64,000 nucleotides of DNA from Robiginitalea sediminis (GCF_002198115.1 NZ_NGNR01000002.1:603558-667557), one strand, 5' to 3'; shown: positions 7,611 to 15,938, counted from the stretch's first letter. The notes: generated by a model not told the origin, from the letters alone. A program made the numbers and translations.

Positions 7611-9527
7611 ATGCTATTGAAGTATCCGGAAATGCTCTGGGGCCTGCTGGCCCTGCTACTCCCCATCCTGGTACACCTGTTGCGCCTGCGGAAGTTTCGC
7701 AAAACGGCCTTTACCAATGTGCGTGTCTTGCAACGGCTACGGCTGGAATCCGACCGAAGCAGCCGTCTTAAAAAGTGGCTACTACTGGCAGCCCGGCTGG
7801 GGTTGCTCGCCGCCCTTGTGATCGCCTTTGCCCAACCGTACCGGGCTGCCTCCGGGGCGCAAAGACAACGCGATATTGTGGTCTACCTGGACAATTCCAT
7901 GAGTATGGAATATCCGTCGGGAGCCACTACCCTCCTCCAGGGGGAAATCCAGAAACTGCTAAGGGACCTGCCCGGGGATTTCCGGGTCTCGGTACTGACA
8001 AACACCCAGCAATATCCACGTCAGGAACTATCAGGGCTACAGGATATCCTGCTCACCATGGGCCATACCCATATAGAATCCGACCTCGGGTCGCTTTTGC
8101 TTCGGGCTGCCCCTCTATTTAACAATGACCCCTCTGTAGATCCCGAACTCTGGCTTATTTCCGATTTTCAGGGCTTCCGCGAAGGAGAAGTAGACACCAC
8201 CCGATTGCCCCGCCTCAGGGCGGCGGTTGTAAACCCTCCCGGTAATAATAATATCTCCCTGGATTCTGCCTATCTCGAAAACCAGGGGGAAGATGTGCTT
8301 GAGCTGCATGTTGATGTCCGCCTCAGCAGTCCGGAAATCAACCAGGCGTTATCCCTGTACCAGGGGGACACCCTCATCGCTAAAACAGCTCCGGAAGTGG
8401 ATGATTCCGGGAATGGGTCGGCCGTTTTTACACTGCCTGCCAGAAAAGGGATTACCGGCACCGTAAGGGTTTTGGACGAAGGCCTGCCTTACGACAATAC
8501 CCTGTACTTCCACCTGGATAGCCCCCGGAAGATCCGGGTACTAAGCCTGGGGCCAGGCACTACAGATTACCTGAAACGCATCTTTACCGAAGACGAGTTC
8601 ACCTTCCGGGAAACACGGCTTCGCACCCTCGATTTCGGTTTATTGGAAGCGCAGGACCTGATAATTCTCAATGGTTTGGAATCCATTCCGGAAACCCTAG
8701 AGCGCTTGCTTACCGCCAGCCTTGAAGCCGGGGCCAATATCCTGATCATCCCACCGGAGGGCCTGAACCCGGATGGCTACAACCGCTTTCTGGAAAGCAC
8801 GGCGGGGTTAAGCCTGGAACCAGCCCTGGCCTCAGAGAACCGCATTACCAACATCCGATCGGATCACCCGCTCTTTCGCGATGTATTCGAATCTGAGATT
8901 TCCAATTTTGAATACCCGCAGGTACAGTCCTACCACAGGGTAAAAGGCAACCGGCCGGGAATCCTCGAATTTCAGGATGGCTCGCCTTTTTTACTGGGCT
9001 CCGGGAACCTCTATCTCTTTACGGCCTCCATAGCCCCTTCGAACAGCAACCTTACCAGCTCCCCTCTTATTGTCCCTACCCTTTATGCCCTCGGGCTAAA
9101 AGACCAGCTCCGGGATGCGTTGTACTACACCATCGGAGCACCTTCCAGCGTGAGCCTCGAGCGCAACCAGGGGCCGGATGGTGTTTACCAGCTGGAGACC
9201 GACGGATACAGCTTTATTCCGGAGCAGCAACAGCTCGGGAGGAAGACCGTATTGCGGTTTGGGGAGGAACCCCAAAGGAGTGGTACCTACCGAATTTCAG
9301 GGCTGGCATCCGAAGACCGGTTCAGTTTCAATTACCCCAGGGACGAAAGCCGCTATCCGGCCTTTTCAGGGGAGCTGCCGAAGTACATCCAGGTGGACCG
9401 GGGGATTGATAGCCTGCTTACCGGGTATCAAAATGAAACACGGGTAACCGACCTTTGGAAATGGTTTGTTATTTTTGCTTTGCTGTTTGCGGTGGCTGAG
9501 TTACTGCTCCAAAAATTCCTTCGATGA
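7611..9527 (+). CDS. Membrane-anchored BatA/VWA-domain protein
   Basis: A 638-residue inner-membrane protein. The BatA-type N-terminus (about residues 1-80) has two membrane helices (near 8-24 and 57-75) with the RKFRKTAFTNVRVLQRL linker typical of aerotolerance-type proteins. A VWA-like domain follows, with a DxSxS MIDAS motif DNSMS at 94-98. The periplasmic middle is beta-rich, and a final helix (about 615-635) ends at KFLR. An upstream open frame reaches 7428 but overlaps the glycosyltransferase; the TATCTTTG promoter element and the family start both support 7611. Its TGA overlaps the next ATG (ATGA), so translation with the dihydroorotase-like gene is probably coupled. The function of this group is unknown. 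Confidence 0.85.
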   Translation: MLLKYPEMLWGLLALLLPILVHLLRLRKFRKTAFTNVRVLQRLRLESDRSSRLKKWLLLAARLGLLAALVIAFAQPYRAASGAQRQRDIVVYLDNSMSMEYPSGATTLLQGEIQKLLRDLPGDFRVSVLTNTQQYPRQELSGLQDILLTMGHTHIESDLGSLLLRAAPLFNNDPSVDPELWLISDFQGFREGEVDTTRLPRLRAAVVNPPGNNNISLDSAYLENQGEDVLELHVDVRLSSPEINQALSLYQGDTLIAKTAPEVDDSGNGSAVFTLPARKGITGTVRVLDEGLPYDNTLYFHLDSPRKIRVLSLGPGTTDYLKRIFTEDEFTFRETRLRTLDFGLLEAQDLIILNGLESIPETLERLLTASLEAGANILIIPPEGLNPDGYNRFLESTAGLSLEPALASENRITNIRSDHPLFRDVFESEISNFEYPQVQSYHRVKGNRPGILEFQDGSPFLLGSGNLYLFTASIAPSNSNLTSSPLIVPTLYALGLKDQLRDALYYTIGAPSSVSLERNQGPDGVYQLETDGYSFIPEQQQLGRKTVLRFGEEPQRSGTYRISGLASEDRFSFNYPRDESRYPAFSGELPKYIQVDRGIDSLLTGYQNETRVTDLWKWFVIFALLFAVAELLLQKFLR

Positions 9528-10780
9528 AGCTTCTACTGAAATCCGCTACCCTGATCGACCCCGGTCAGGTTGGCCTGCACGGGAAAAAACGGGACATCCT
9601 CATCGAAAACGGGCTTATTTCCAAAATCGCTTCCCGGATAGAAGCGCCCAGGGGCGCTAAAACAATCACTTATCCAAACCTCCACGTGAGCTGCGGGTGG
9701 TTCGACAGCAGTGTGAGTTTCGGGGAACCGGGATACGAGGAGCGGGAAACCATCGCCAATGGGTTGCGGGTTGCCGGGGCTTCCGGTTTTACAGGTATCG
9801 TCCTCAATACCAATACCCGTCCGGTACCCGATACCAGCGGGGATGTGGTTTTCCTCAGGGAAAGCGCCCGGGGGAGTGCCACAGGGCTATACCCTATGGG
9901 GGCGCTCAGCCTCGGCGCCAACGGCGAGGACCTCGCCGAACTTTTCGACATGAAAGGAGCAGGTGCAGTTGCCTTCAGCGATTATAAACACCCCGTTCAG
10001 AACCCGAACCTGCTTAAGCTGGCCCTGCTCTATACCCAGAACTTCGATGGGCTTATCCTCTCTTTTCCCCAGGATGGAGACCTTGCCCCCAATGGCCAGG
10101 TCCATGAAGGGGAAACTTCCGTTAGGCTCGGAATGCGGGGAATCCCGCCACTTGCCGAAGAATTGCGGGTGGCCCGGGACCTCAGGATCCTGGAGTATAC
10201 CGGTGGGCGTTTGCATATCCCGACCATCTCCACTGCCCAAAGCATCGCCCTGATCGCTGCAGCCAAGAAGTCGGGACTCGACGTATCCTGCAGCGTTGCC
10301 GTGCACAATTTGCTGTACACGGACCAGAAAGTAGCAGGTTTTGACAGTGTTTTTAAGGTTTTGCCCCCCTTGCGCGGGCAACAAGAAGTAAAGGCCCTCC
10401 GCAAAGCCCTGGCCGATGGGGTTATCGATATGGTAACCACAGACCACAGCCCAAAGGATATAGAGGAAAAGAGACTGGAATTCGACCGGGCAGCCTTTGG
10501 CACCCTGGGGCTGGAATCCGCCTTCGGGATTCTCAATAAAATCTACGATACAGCGCAATGCGTGGAAATCCTGTGCCGGGGTCGTAAGCGTTTCGGTATC
10601 CCGCAGCCGCAACTGGCCGAGGGACAGCGGGCCGAACTAAGCCTGTTTAACCCGGATGTGGCAGTGACCCATGGGACTTCCCCCCTTATGTCTACGGCCA
10701 AGAACGATATGTTCCTCGGGGAGGAGCTAAAAGGTAAAGCCTACGGTGTAGTGGTAGGCGACAAAGCCCAACTGGCATGA
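9524..10780 (+). CDS. Dihydroorotase-like pseudoenzyme (PyrC' type)
   Basis: A 418-residue amidohydrolase of dihydroorotase length and layout. The metal-binding HxH of active enzymes (DxHxH before REPG) reads FDSSVSFGEPG here, so both histidines are serines. The later RxHxxHxST motif reads RLHIPTIST, losing another ligand, and the expected AHCED-like segment is absent. Only the late Asp in TTDHSPKD is kept. By comparison with known catalytically inactive PyrC' proteins it is probably not a hydrolase; a structural or regulatory role, such as with aspartate transcarbamoylase, is possible. I recall that flavobacteria commonly keep this variant, which argues against decay. It overlaps its neighbours by 4 nt on both sides (ATGA), in the middle of a four-gene operon. 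Confidence 0.85.
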   Translation: MKLLLKSATLIDPGQVGLHGKKRDILIENGLISKIASRIEAPRGAKTITYPNLHVSCGWFDSSVSFGEPGYEERETIANGLRVAGASGFTGIVLNTNTRPVPDTSGDVVFLRESARGSATGLYPMGALSLGANGEDLAELFDMKGAGAVAFSDYKHPVQNPNLLKLALLYTQNFDGLILSFPQDGDLAPNGQVHEGETSVRLGMRGIPPLAEELRVARDLRILEYTGGRLHIPTISTAQSIALIAAAKKSGLDVSCSVAVHNLLYTDQKVAGFDSVFKVLPPLRGQQEVKALRKALADGVIDMVTTDHSPKDIEEKRLEFDRAAFGTLGLESAFGILNKIYDTAQCVEILCRGRKRFGIPQPQLAEGQRAELSLFNPDVAVTHGTSPLMSTAKNDMFLGEELKGKAYGVVVGDKAQLA

Positions 10781-11106
10781 AAGCGCCCGCTTCCGAGGCA
10801 CGGACCATTGCCATTGTTGCCTACCTGACCCTGGTGGGTTCCCTGATCGCCATGACCATGAACGCAGAACCGAAGCACGCTTTCGGCCGCTTCCATACAC
10901 GGCAGGCTTTTGGCCTCCACCTGGCTTTTATTTCAGTGATGCTTTTTTCCAGTCTGGTCTGGTTCCACCCCTATACCTGGATCGGTTTCTATGTCTGTTA
11001 TTTCGCCCTCTGGATCTACGGGTTTATCGGAGCCCTGCAAGGAAAGGCCCTTTTGCTGCCGCTTCTGGGGAAACCTTTCCAGAAATGGTTCACGTTTATT
11101 TCCTGA
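10777..11106 (+). CDS. Small membrane protein, DUF4870-like
   Basis: A 109-residue protein with three hydrophobic helices (about 10-28, 45-62 and 66-86). The EPKHAFGRFHTRQAFGLHL stretch between helices 1 and 2 is the conserved motif of DUF4870-type membrane proteins. The function is unknown. Start ATG overlaps the upstream TGA and its own stop is 2 nt before the next gene, so it belongs to the BatA to phospholipase operon. Confidence 0.8.
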   Translation: MKAPASEARTIAIVAYLTLVGSLIAMTMNAEPKHAFGRFHTRQAFGLHLAFISVMLFSSLVWFHPYTWIGFYVCYFALWIYGFIGALQGKALLLPLLGKPFQKWFTFIS

Positions 11107-11108
11107 TT

Positions 11109-11768
11109 ATGGCCCCTAAGGACCTATCCCTGCACCACCTGATCCGCCCCTCCGCCAACACGGAAGGGACTTCTGCCGCGCTTATTATGATGCATGGCTA
11201 CGGGAGCAACGAAGAGGACCTTTTTTCCTTTGCCCCGGAGATGCCGGAAGACCTGTTTGTAATATCCCTGCGGGCCCCACATCCCTTACAGCCCTTCGGA
11301 TACGCCTGGTACGCCATCAATTTTGAAGCGGAAAAAGGTAAATGGAACGATACGGCCCAGGCGGTGGAATCCAGGGAAGCCATCCTGCACTTTATCGGGG
11401 AGGCCACTACGGCCTATAACCTGGACCCTTCCAGAATTAACCTCCTGGGTTTCAGCCAGGGCAGTATCCTGGGCTATGCCCTGGCCCTTTCTTACCCGGA
11501 ACGCATTCGGACCCTTGTAGCCCTCAGCGGGTATCTGGACCCGTCCATGCTGGTTGCGGGATTTGAATCCAAAAAGCACGAAGATTTGGAGATTTATGCC
11601 TCTCACGGGCAGGCCGATATGGTCATTCCCCCTGCCTGGGCCCAGAAAACAGCCGCATCCCTAAAGCAGCTGGGCCTTTCCCATGTCTATGAAGAATATC
11701 CCGTGGGGCATGGGGTTTCCATGGAAAACTTCAGGTCTTTCCTGCAGTGGCTTACCCCCCGCTACTGA
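11109..11768 (+). CDS. Alpha/beta hydrolase, phospholipase/carboxylesterase family
   Basis: A 219-residue soluble serine hydrolase of the Abhydrolase_2 (YpfH/carboxylesterase) family. MMHGYGSNEEDL at 27-38 carries the oxyanion-hole region. The triad is Ser116 (GFSQG), Asp170 (HGQADMVIP) and His201 (VGHGVS). The frame is open from 11085 but that would overlap the previous gene; ATG at 11109 begins at the conserved region. Family members cleave short acyl esters or lysophospholipids. It is the last gene of the operon. Its 3' end overlaps the convergent minus-strand gene by 7 nt. Confidence 0.92.
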   Translation: MAPKDLSLHHLIRPSANTEGTSAALIMMHGYGSNEEDLFSFAPEMPEDLFVISLRAPHPLQPFGYAWYAINFEAEKGKWNDTAQAVESREAILHFIGEATTAYNLDPSRINLLGFSQGSILGYALALSYPERIRTLVALSGYLDPSMLVAGFESKKHEDLEIYASHGQADMVIPPAWAQKTAASLKQLGLSHVYEEYPVGHGVSMENFRSFLQWLTPRY

Positions 11769-12259
11769 CCAGAGCGCGTATAAAGCAGGTGTGCCATGGG
11801 CGTAAAGCGCGCCCCCAGGTCTTCCCCCAATTCGTATTCGATAAGCAATTCCCCCCAATAACTGCCGTCTGAGAAATCGGCCAGAATCCATTTGTGGTTC
11901 AGGACTTTAATTTTATTGATCTTAAAGTCGCTTTCCATGCCCTCGTATGGGACAAGCGGGTTATCCCCGGACTGCTCGTTGGTCTCAAGCAACCGATCCA
12001 TAACATAGGCCGAAGGATCCTCCAGGGGCAGGTCTTCAAAATACGCCAGGGCCTCGTCGTTATTCGCCAGGCTGAAATACTGCATATCCAGGGTCTCGAG
12101 GCGGGATTGTGTCAGGGAATCCTTCCATTGGGCCTCCCGCTCCCTAAGGCGGGATACCTCATTCTCGAGGCCTTGCATGTTGCGGGAACTGCTTACAGCC
12201 AGATAAAGGGCAATTAGTGCCGCAAAAACGAAAGCGTAAAGGAAAATATTCTTCTGCAT
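11762..12259 (-). CDS. Membrane-anchored coiled-coil protein of unknown function
   Basis: A 165-residue protein with one N-terminal membrane helix (about 5-22), a short coiled coil rich in E/R/L (about 28-55) and an acidic alpha+beta C-terminal domain ending WGELLIEYELGEDLGARF...LLYTRSGQ. No catalytic motif is seen. I recall flavobacterial homologs being labelled hydrolase without visible basis. It begins 2 nt after the MBL-fold gene stop, so the two form an operon. Convergent 7-nt overlap with the phospholipase gene. Confidence 0.8.
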   Translation of the reverse strand: MQKNIFLYAFVFAALIALYLAVSSSRNMQGLENEVSRLREREAQWKDSLTQSRLETLDMQYFSLANNDEALAYFEDLPLEDPSAYVMDRLLETNEQSGDNPLVPYEGMESDFKINKIKVLNHKWILADFSDGSYWGELLIEYELGEDLGARFTPMAHLLYTRSGQ

Positions 12260-12261
12260 GG

Positions 12262-13047
12262 TTATAGCGTTATAGTAAGGTTGTCGTATGCCAGGTGAAC
12301 CCCTGTGGGCAAACCTGCTTCCACTTCCGCATGGAAGCCCATCCGGTGGCTGATATGGGTGAGGTAGGCCGATTCGGGGGCTACCTCGGAAATAAATGCA
12401 AGGGCTTCCTCCAGGTTAAAGTGGGAGTGGTGTGGTTCCTGCCGTAGGGCGTTCACGACCAATACTTTCAACCCTTCCAGCCGCATCATTTCCTCTTTCT
12501 CGATGGATTTCATGTCCGTCAGGTAGGCAAAATCGCCAATCCGGTATCCGAAGACCTGCAGGCGGTTATGCCAGACCTCCACAGGAGTCACCTGGTGATT
12601 CCCCACCGCGAAGGCCCTGCCCCTCTCCACCTCGTGCACCTGTACTGCCGGGGCACCCGGGTAACGGTCTTCATCGGCAAATATGTAGTCGAAACGCTTC
12701 ATCAGGGAGGCGATCACACGTTTGTGGGCGTAAACCGGAATATCCCCTTGCCTGAAGAAAAAGGGACGGATATCGTCAATGCCGGCAGTGTGGTCGGCGT
12801 GCTCGTGCGTAAAAAGGATGGCATCGAGGCGGGGTATGGGGTGGCGAAGCATTTGCTGGCGGAAATCCGGCCCGCAATCGATAACCATATTGGCATCTGC
12901 AAGCTGCACCAGGACCGATACGCGAAGCCTTTTGTCTCTCGGGTCATCGCTGAGGCACACCGGATGGTCACTTCCGATAACCGGGATGCCCTGGGAGGTT
13001 CCTGTGCCGAGGAAAGTAATCTTCAACCGCTCGTCTGTTTTATCCAA
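12262..13047 (-). CDS. MBL-fold metallo-hydrolase, PhnP-like
   Basis: A metallo-beta-lactamase-fold phosphodiesterase-type hydrolase of about 261 residues. FLGTGTSQGIPVIGS near the N-terminus and the dinuclear metal motif HEHADH at 81-86 identify the PhnP/RNase Z-like group; GPDFRQQM, AYLTDMKS and LTHISHRMG supply further metal-site residues. No ATG exists at the 5' end. The frame given starts at TTG 13047, but TTG at 13026 would give MKITFLGTGTSQG, which fits the family better and leaves room for a TAAATTTG promoter element at 13045-13052. The substrate is unknown, probably a cyclic nucleotide or phosphodiester. Operon with the coiled-coil protein. Confidence 0.88.
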   Translation of the reverse strand: MDKTDERLKITFLGTGTSQGIPVIGSDHPVCLSDDPRDKRLRVSVLVQLADANMVIDCGPDFRQQMLRHPIPRLDAILFTHEHADHTAGIDDIRPFFFRQGDIPVYAHKRVIASLMKRFDYIFADEDRYPGAPAVQVHEVERGRAFAVGNHQVTPVEVWHNRLQVFGYRIGDFAYLTDMKSIEKEEMMRLEGLKVLVVNALRQEPHHSHFNLEEALAFISEVAPESAYLTHISHRMGFHAEVEAGLPTGVHLAYDNLTITL

Positions 13048-13086
13048 ATTTATAACTTATTTATTACTTGGATTGCCCCATCTTTA

Positions 13087-13094
13087 TATCTTTG
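13087..13094 (+). promoter_or_regulatory. Candidate -7 element for the conserved unknown protein
   Basis: TATCTTTG ends 20 nt before ATG 13115, with CTTG 16 nt upstream as a weak -33. It favours 13115 over the upstream in-frame start at 12779, which lies inside the opposite-strand MBL gene. Confidence 0.5.
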
Positions 13095-13114
13095 TTCCTT
13101 GTAAAAACGCCGTT

Positions 13115-14575
13115 ATGCCCAGTGTTGAGAAGAATGAGTTCGCTTTCGAAAACGTTCCTTCCATCAAAGCCAAAACCCTCCGGATTAACCTGAACCCGGA
13201 TATCTACGGAACCTTCGCCGAGATTGGGGCCGGGCAGGAAACCGCACGGCATTTTTTCCGGGCCGGTGGGGCCTCCGGCACCATTGCCAAGGCCATGAGT
13301 GCGTACGACAAGGATTTCAGCGATGCCATTTACGGGATTGAGGAAGACGGACGTTACGTGACCCAGAGTCGGCTGAAAAAGATGCTGGCCCACGAGATGA
13401 ACCTCATGGAACAGCGCATCAGCCGGGAACACCACCCAGACCGCCTGTTTTTCTCCTATGCCAATACGGTGGCCACCATCGATTTTTCCAAACGGTACAA
13501 AGGCCACGGTTGGGTGGGGATCCGCTTCCAGCTGGACCCGCGCCAAAAAGAATTCGACGAGATCGTCCTCCATGTGCGCTTTAAGCAAAATGAAGCGCGA
13601 CTGCAGCAGGAAACACTGGGGATTGTGGGGGTCAACCTGATTTACGGGGCATTTTACAAGCACCACAAACCACGCAAATTACTCAAATACCTCTACGACC
13701 ATATCGATACGGATACCCTGGAGATTGACATGGTCAATTTCTCAGGACCCAATTTCACTCATGTAGACAACCGCCTGATGAGCCTTCAGCTCATCAAAAA
13801 CGACATGACCGATGCGGTGATGTTCGGGCCGGATGGGAACAACCTGCTCCCGGCAGCTGTGCTCTACAAACGGAATATCCTCGCCTTACGGGGGAGTTTC
13901 CGTCCGGTGACCAAGGTCAATATGGACATGTTCCAGAAGTCCTACGATATTTTTGTTCGCGAACAAACGGTGGTCGAGGAGAAAACCATCGTAATCTTTG
14001 AAATCACCCTTTCCAACCTGAAGTCCTCGGGGGAAATCGATGAACACGATTTTATGGACCGGGCTGAGCTGCTCTGCTCCCTGGGGCATACAGTTATGAT
14101 TTCCAAATTCTCCGAGTACTACAAACTGGTGGAGTATTTCAACAACTACACCAAAAACCGGATTGGTCTGACCATGGGGGTAAACAACCTGGTGGATATT
14201 TTTGACGAGAAATACTACCGCCACCTCAGCGGGGGTATTCTGGAAGCCTTTGGGAAGTTGTTCTTCAAGGACCTCAAGGTGTATCTCTACCCCATGAAAG
14301 ACCCGGAAAGCGGTCAGATCATGACCAGCAACAACATCCAGGTCCACCCCAGGATGAAGGAGCTTTACAAATTCTTCAAGTACAACGGCAAGGTTATGGA
14401 TATCATCGACTACGACCCGGATATCCTCCATATTTTCTCCCGGGACGTCCTGAAGAAAATCACCCAGAACGAAGAAGGGTGGGAAGAAATGCTCCCCGAG
14501 GGTATTGCCGAAGTCATTAAGGAAAAGAAACTCTTTCTGCCCAAAGAAAGCAAAGAAGCCCAACTCTTAGAATAA
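13115..14575 (+). CDS. Conserved Bacteroidota protein of unknown function
   Basis: A 486-residue cytoplasmic protein without signal peptide or membrane helix. I recognise it as strongly conserved in Flavobacteria, with invariant-looking blocks GTFAEIGAGQETARHFFRAG (about 28-47), GGASGTIAKAMSAYDKDFSD, FFSYANTVATIDF, QQETLGIVGVNLIYGAFY and MGVNNLVDIFDEKYY. Database labels such as nicotinate-nucleotide adenylyltransferase or TonB receptor that I remember for homologs have no support in the sequence: no HxGH nucleotidyltransferase motif or barrel is visible. The frame is open upstream to 12779 only as antisense to the MBL gene. A bidirectional terminator follows directly. Confidence 0.88.
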   Translation: MPSVEKNEFAFENVPSIKAKTLRINLNPDIYGTFAEIGAGQETARHFFRAGGASGTIAKAMSAYDKDFSDAIYGIEEDGRYVTQSRLKKMLAHEMNLMEQRISREHHPDRLFFSYANTVATIDFSKRYKGHGWVGIRFQLDPRQKEFDEIVLHVRFKQNEARLQQETLGIVGVNLIYGAFYKHHKPRKLLKYLYDHIDTDTLEIDMVNFSGPNFTHVDNRLMSLQLIKNDMTDAVMFGPDGNNLLPAAVLYKRNILALRGSFRPVTKVNMDMFQKSYDIFVREQTVVEEKTIVIFEITLSNLKSSGEIDEHDFMDRAELLCSLGHTVMISKFSEYYKLVEYFNNYTKNRIGLTMGVNNLVDIFDEKYYRHLSGGILEAFGKLFFKDLKVYLYPMKDPESGQIMTSNNIQVHPRMKELYKFFKYNGKVMDIIDYDPDILHIFSRDVLKKITQNEEGWEEMLPEGIAEVIKEKKLFLPKESKEAQLLE

Positions 14576-14604
14576 AAAAAGCCGGGATGTTCCCGGCTTT
14601 TTTT
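14574..14604. terminator. Bidirectional intrinsic terminator
   Basis: GCCGGGA, loop TGT, TCCCGGC at 14581-14597, flanked by A7 on the left and T7 on the right. It serves the plus-strand unknown protein and the convergent prxQ/bcp gene. Confidence 0.9.
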
Positions 14605-14615
14605 ATTCCTGTATC

Positions 14616-15068
14616 CTATTCCAGGATCTGGGCGGCGTGATCTTTGGTATTGACCTTATCGATGACACGCTCCACTACCCCATCCTGATCGATGATAAAG
14701 GTCTTGCGGTGGATGCCGTCAAACTCCCGTCCCATGAACTTTTTAGGACCCCAGACGCCGAAGGCGTTAATTACGGTTCTGTCCTCGTCTGCCAGCAGCG
14801 GGAAGGGAAACTCGAATTTATCCCTGAAATTCGCTTGTTTTTTCTGGGAGTCGGCACTGACCCCAACAAGGGCATACCCGGCTTCCTGTAATTCCGCATA
14901 GTGATCCCTTAGGTTGCAGGCTTCGGCCGTGCACCCTGGGGTATTGGCCTTGGGGTAGAAAAACACCACCCACTTGCGCCCCTTGAAATCCGTGGAGGAT
15001 ACGGCGTTTCCGTCTTGGTCAACCGCACTAAAATCCGGTACTTTGTCTCCAGCTTTAAGCGTATTCAT
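14616..15068 (-). CDS. bcp: Thioredoxin-dependent thiol peroxidase, PrxQ/Bcp
   Basis: A 150-residue atypical 2-Cys peroxiredoxin that reduces hydroperoxides using thioredoxin. Peroxidatic Cys46 lies in NTPGCTAEAC, with the resolving Cys51 five residues on, as in the E. coli Bcp type. FYPKANTPGC and the later DGIHRKTFIIDQDG are standard. Cytoplasmic. The gene is monocistronic, between a shared terminator at its 3' end and a divergent promoter region with nth. Confidence 0.95.
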   Translation of the reverse strand: MNTLKAGDKVPDFSAVDQDGNAVSSTDFKGRKWVVFFYPKANTPGCTAEACNLRDHYAELQEAGYALVGVSADSQKKQANFRDKFEFPFPLLADEDRTVINAFGVWGPKKFMGREFDGIHRKTFIIDQDGVVERVIDKVNTKDHAAQILE

Positions 15069-15086
15069 AGGTTCTATTTGTTTATT

Positions 15087-15104
15087 TATATTTAAACAAA
15101 GTTA
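15087..15104. promoter_or_regulatory. Divergent candidate -7 elements between bcp and nth
   Basis: Plus-strand TATATTTA at 15087-15094 faces nth (start 15114). Minus-strand TAACTTTG at 15097-15104 faces bcp (start 15068). Neither has a good TTTG at the -33 distance. The 45-nt intergenic region is AT-rich. Confidence 0.4.
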
Positions 15105-15113
15105 AACATTTTT

Positions 15114-15779
15114 ATGACGAAAGCAGAAAAAGCGGCCTTTGTAATGGAAACCCTGGAAGAATGCTATCCGGAGGTTCCCATCCCGCTGGAACATACAGAT
15201 CCGTACACCTTGCTGATAGCCGTATTGCTTAGTGCACAGAGCACCGATGTCCGGGTGAACCAGACCACGCCCCTGCTGTTCGACCGCGCGGACAACCCCG
15301 CGGCTATGGTGCGCCTCAGTGTAGACCAGATCCGGGAGATTATCCGGCCGGTAGGCCTCTCCCCTACCAAGGCGCGGGCCATCCACCGCTTGTCCGAGAT
15401 TCTGCTCGAAGACTATAAGGGGGAAGTCCCCCGGGAACTGGAGGCCCTGGAAACCCTCCCAGGGGTGGGCCATAAAACGGCCAGCGTGGTGGTGTCTCAG
15501 GCATTTGGGGTTCCGGCCTTTCCCGTAGATACGCATATCCATCGGCTCATGTACCGTTGGGGGTTATCTAATGGCAAGAACGTCGTTCAAACTGAAAAGG
15601 ACGCCAAACGGTTGTTCCCCAGGGAGGCCTGGAATAAATTGCATTTGCAGATCATCTGGTACGGCAGGGAGTATTCCCCGGCCCGCGGGTGGGACCTTGA
15701 AAAGGATATCATTACACGAAAAATTGGCCGGAAATCGGTGCTTCGGGAGTACGAAGCCAAAAAAAAGGCCCGCAAATAA
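15114..15779 (+). CDS. nth: Endonuclease III lacking the iron-sulfur cluster cysteines
   Basis: A 221-residue base-excision-repair DNA glycosylase/AP lyase for oxidised pyrimidines. The helix-hairpin-helix LPGVGHKTASVV (115-126) contains the catalytic Lys121, and the catalytic Asp139 lies in PVDTHIHR. The C-terminal region, which in E. coli Nth binds a 4Fe-4S cluster through four cysteines, reads YGREYSPARGWDLEKDIITR here and contains no Cys; the only Cys in the whole protein is Cys17. I believe cluster-less Nth is usual in flavobacteria. The last codons and stop lie within a hairpin acting as terminator for the opposite strand. Confidence 0.93.
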   Translation: MTKAEKAAFVMETLEECYPEVPIPLEHTDPYTLLIAVLLSAQSTDVRVNQTTPLLFDRADNPAAMVRLSVDQIREIIRPVGLSPTKARAIHRLSEILLEDYKGEVPRELEALETLPGVGHKTASVVVSQAFGVPAFPVDTHIHRLMYRWGLSNGKNVVQTEKDAKRLFPREAWNKLHLQIIWYGREYSPARGWDLEKDIITRKIGRKSVLREYEAKKKARK

Positions 15780-15786
15780 GCGGGCC
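15759..15786 (-). terminator. Intrinsic terminator of the 47-residue protein gene, inside the 3' end of nth
   Basis: GGCCCGC (15767-15773), loop AAATAA, GCGGGCC (15780-15786). Read on the minus strand it is followed by T8 (15759-15766), the form of a strong intrinsic terminator. It begins 8 nt after the stop of the small gene at 15795 and supports that this gene ends a minus-strand transcript. The loop contains the nth stop codon. Confidence 0.85.
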
Positions 15787-15794
15787 TCGATATC

Positions 15795-15938
15795 TTAATT
15801 CAAGATGGTTTCGAAGGGTATACCTTTATACTCCAGGTAGTGTAAAGCCCTGGAATACTGCATTAAAAGGGAGATGGTCTCCTTTTTGGCCTGAATTACC
15901 TCACAGGCGTTGGCGTGTTCTGAGTAAATTTTTTCCAT
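15795..15938 (-). CDS. 47-residue small protein downstream of an ECF sigma factor (copy 1)
   Basis: ATG 15938 to TAA 15795 encodes 47 residues beginning MEKIYSEHANACEVIQAKKE and ending PFETILN. It has no signal peptide or membrane segment; residues about 20-36 could form an amphipathic helix, and there is a single Cys at 12. It aligns without gaps to the 47-residue protein at 16869-17012 (16 identities by eye, including Met1, Tyr5, Cys12-Glu13, Tyr28-Ser29, Gly39, Phe42-Glu43, Leu46-Asn47). Each copy lies 65-73 nt downstream of an ECF sigma gene on the same strand, and this one is closed by an intrinsic terminator. No function is known to me; a partner or regulator of the sigma factor is a guess from context. 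Confidence 0.8.
   Translation of the reverse strand: MEKIYSEHANACEVIQAKKETISLLMQYSRALHYLEYKGIPFETILN

Noticed and set aside
12779-13114. Upstream extension of the 486-residue protein
   Set aside because: Lies antisense to the MBL gene; a TATCTTTG element at 13087-13094 lies inside it.
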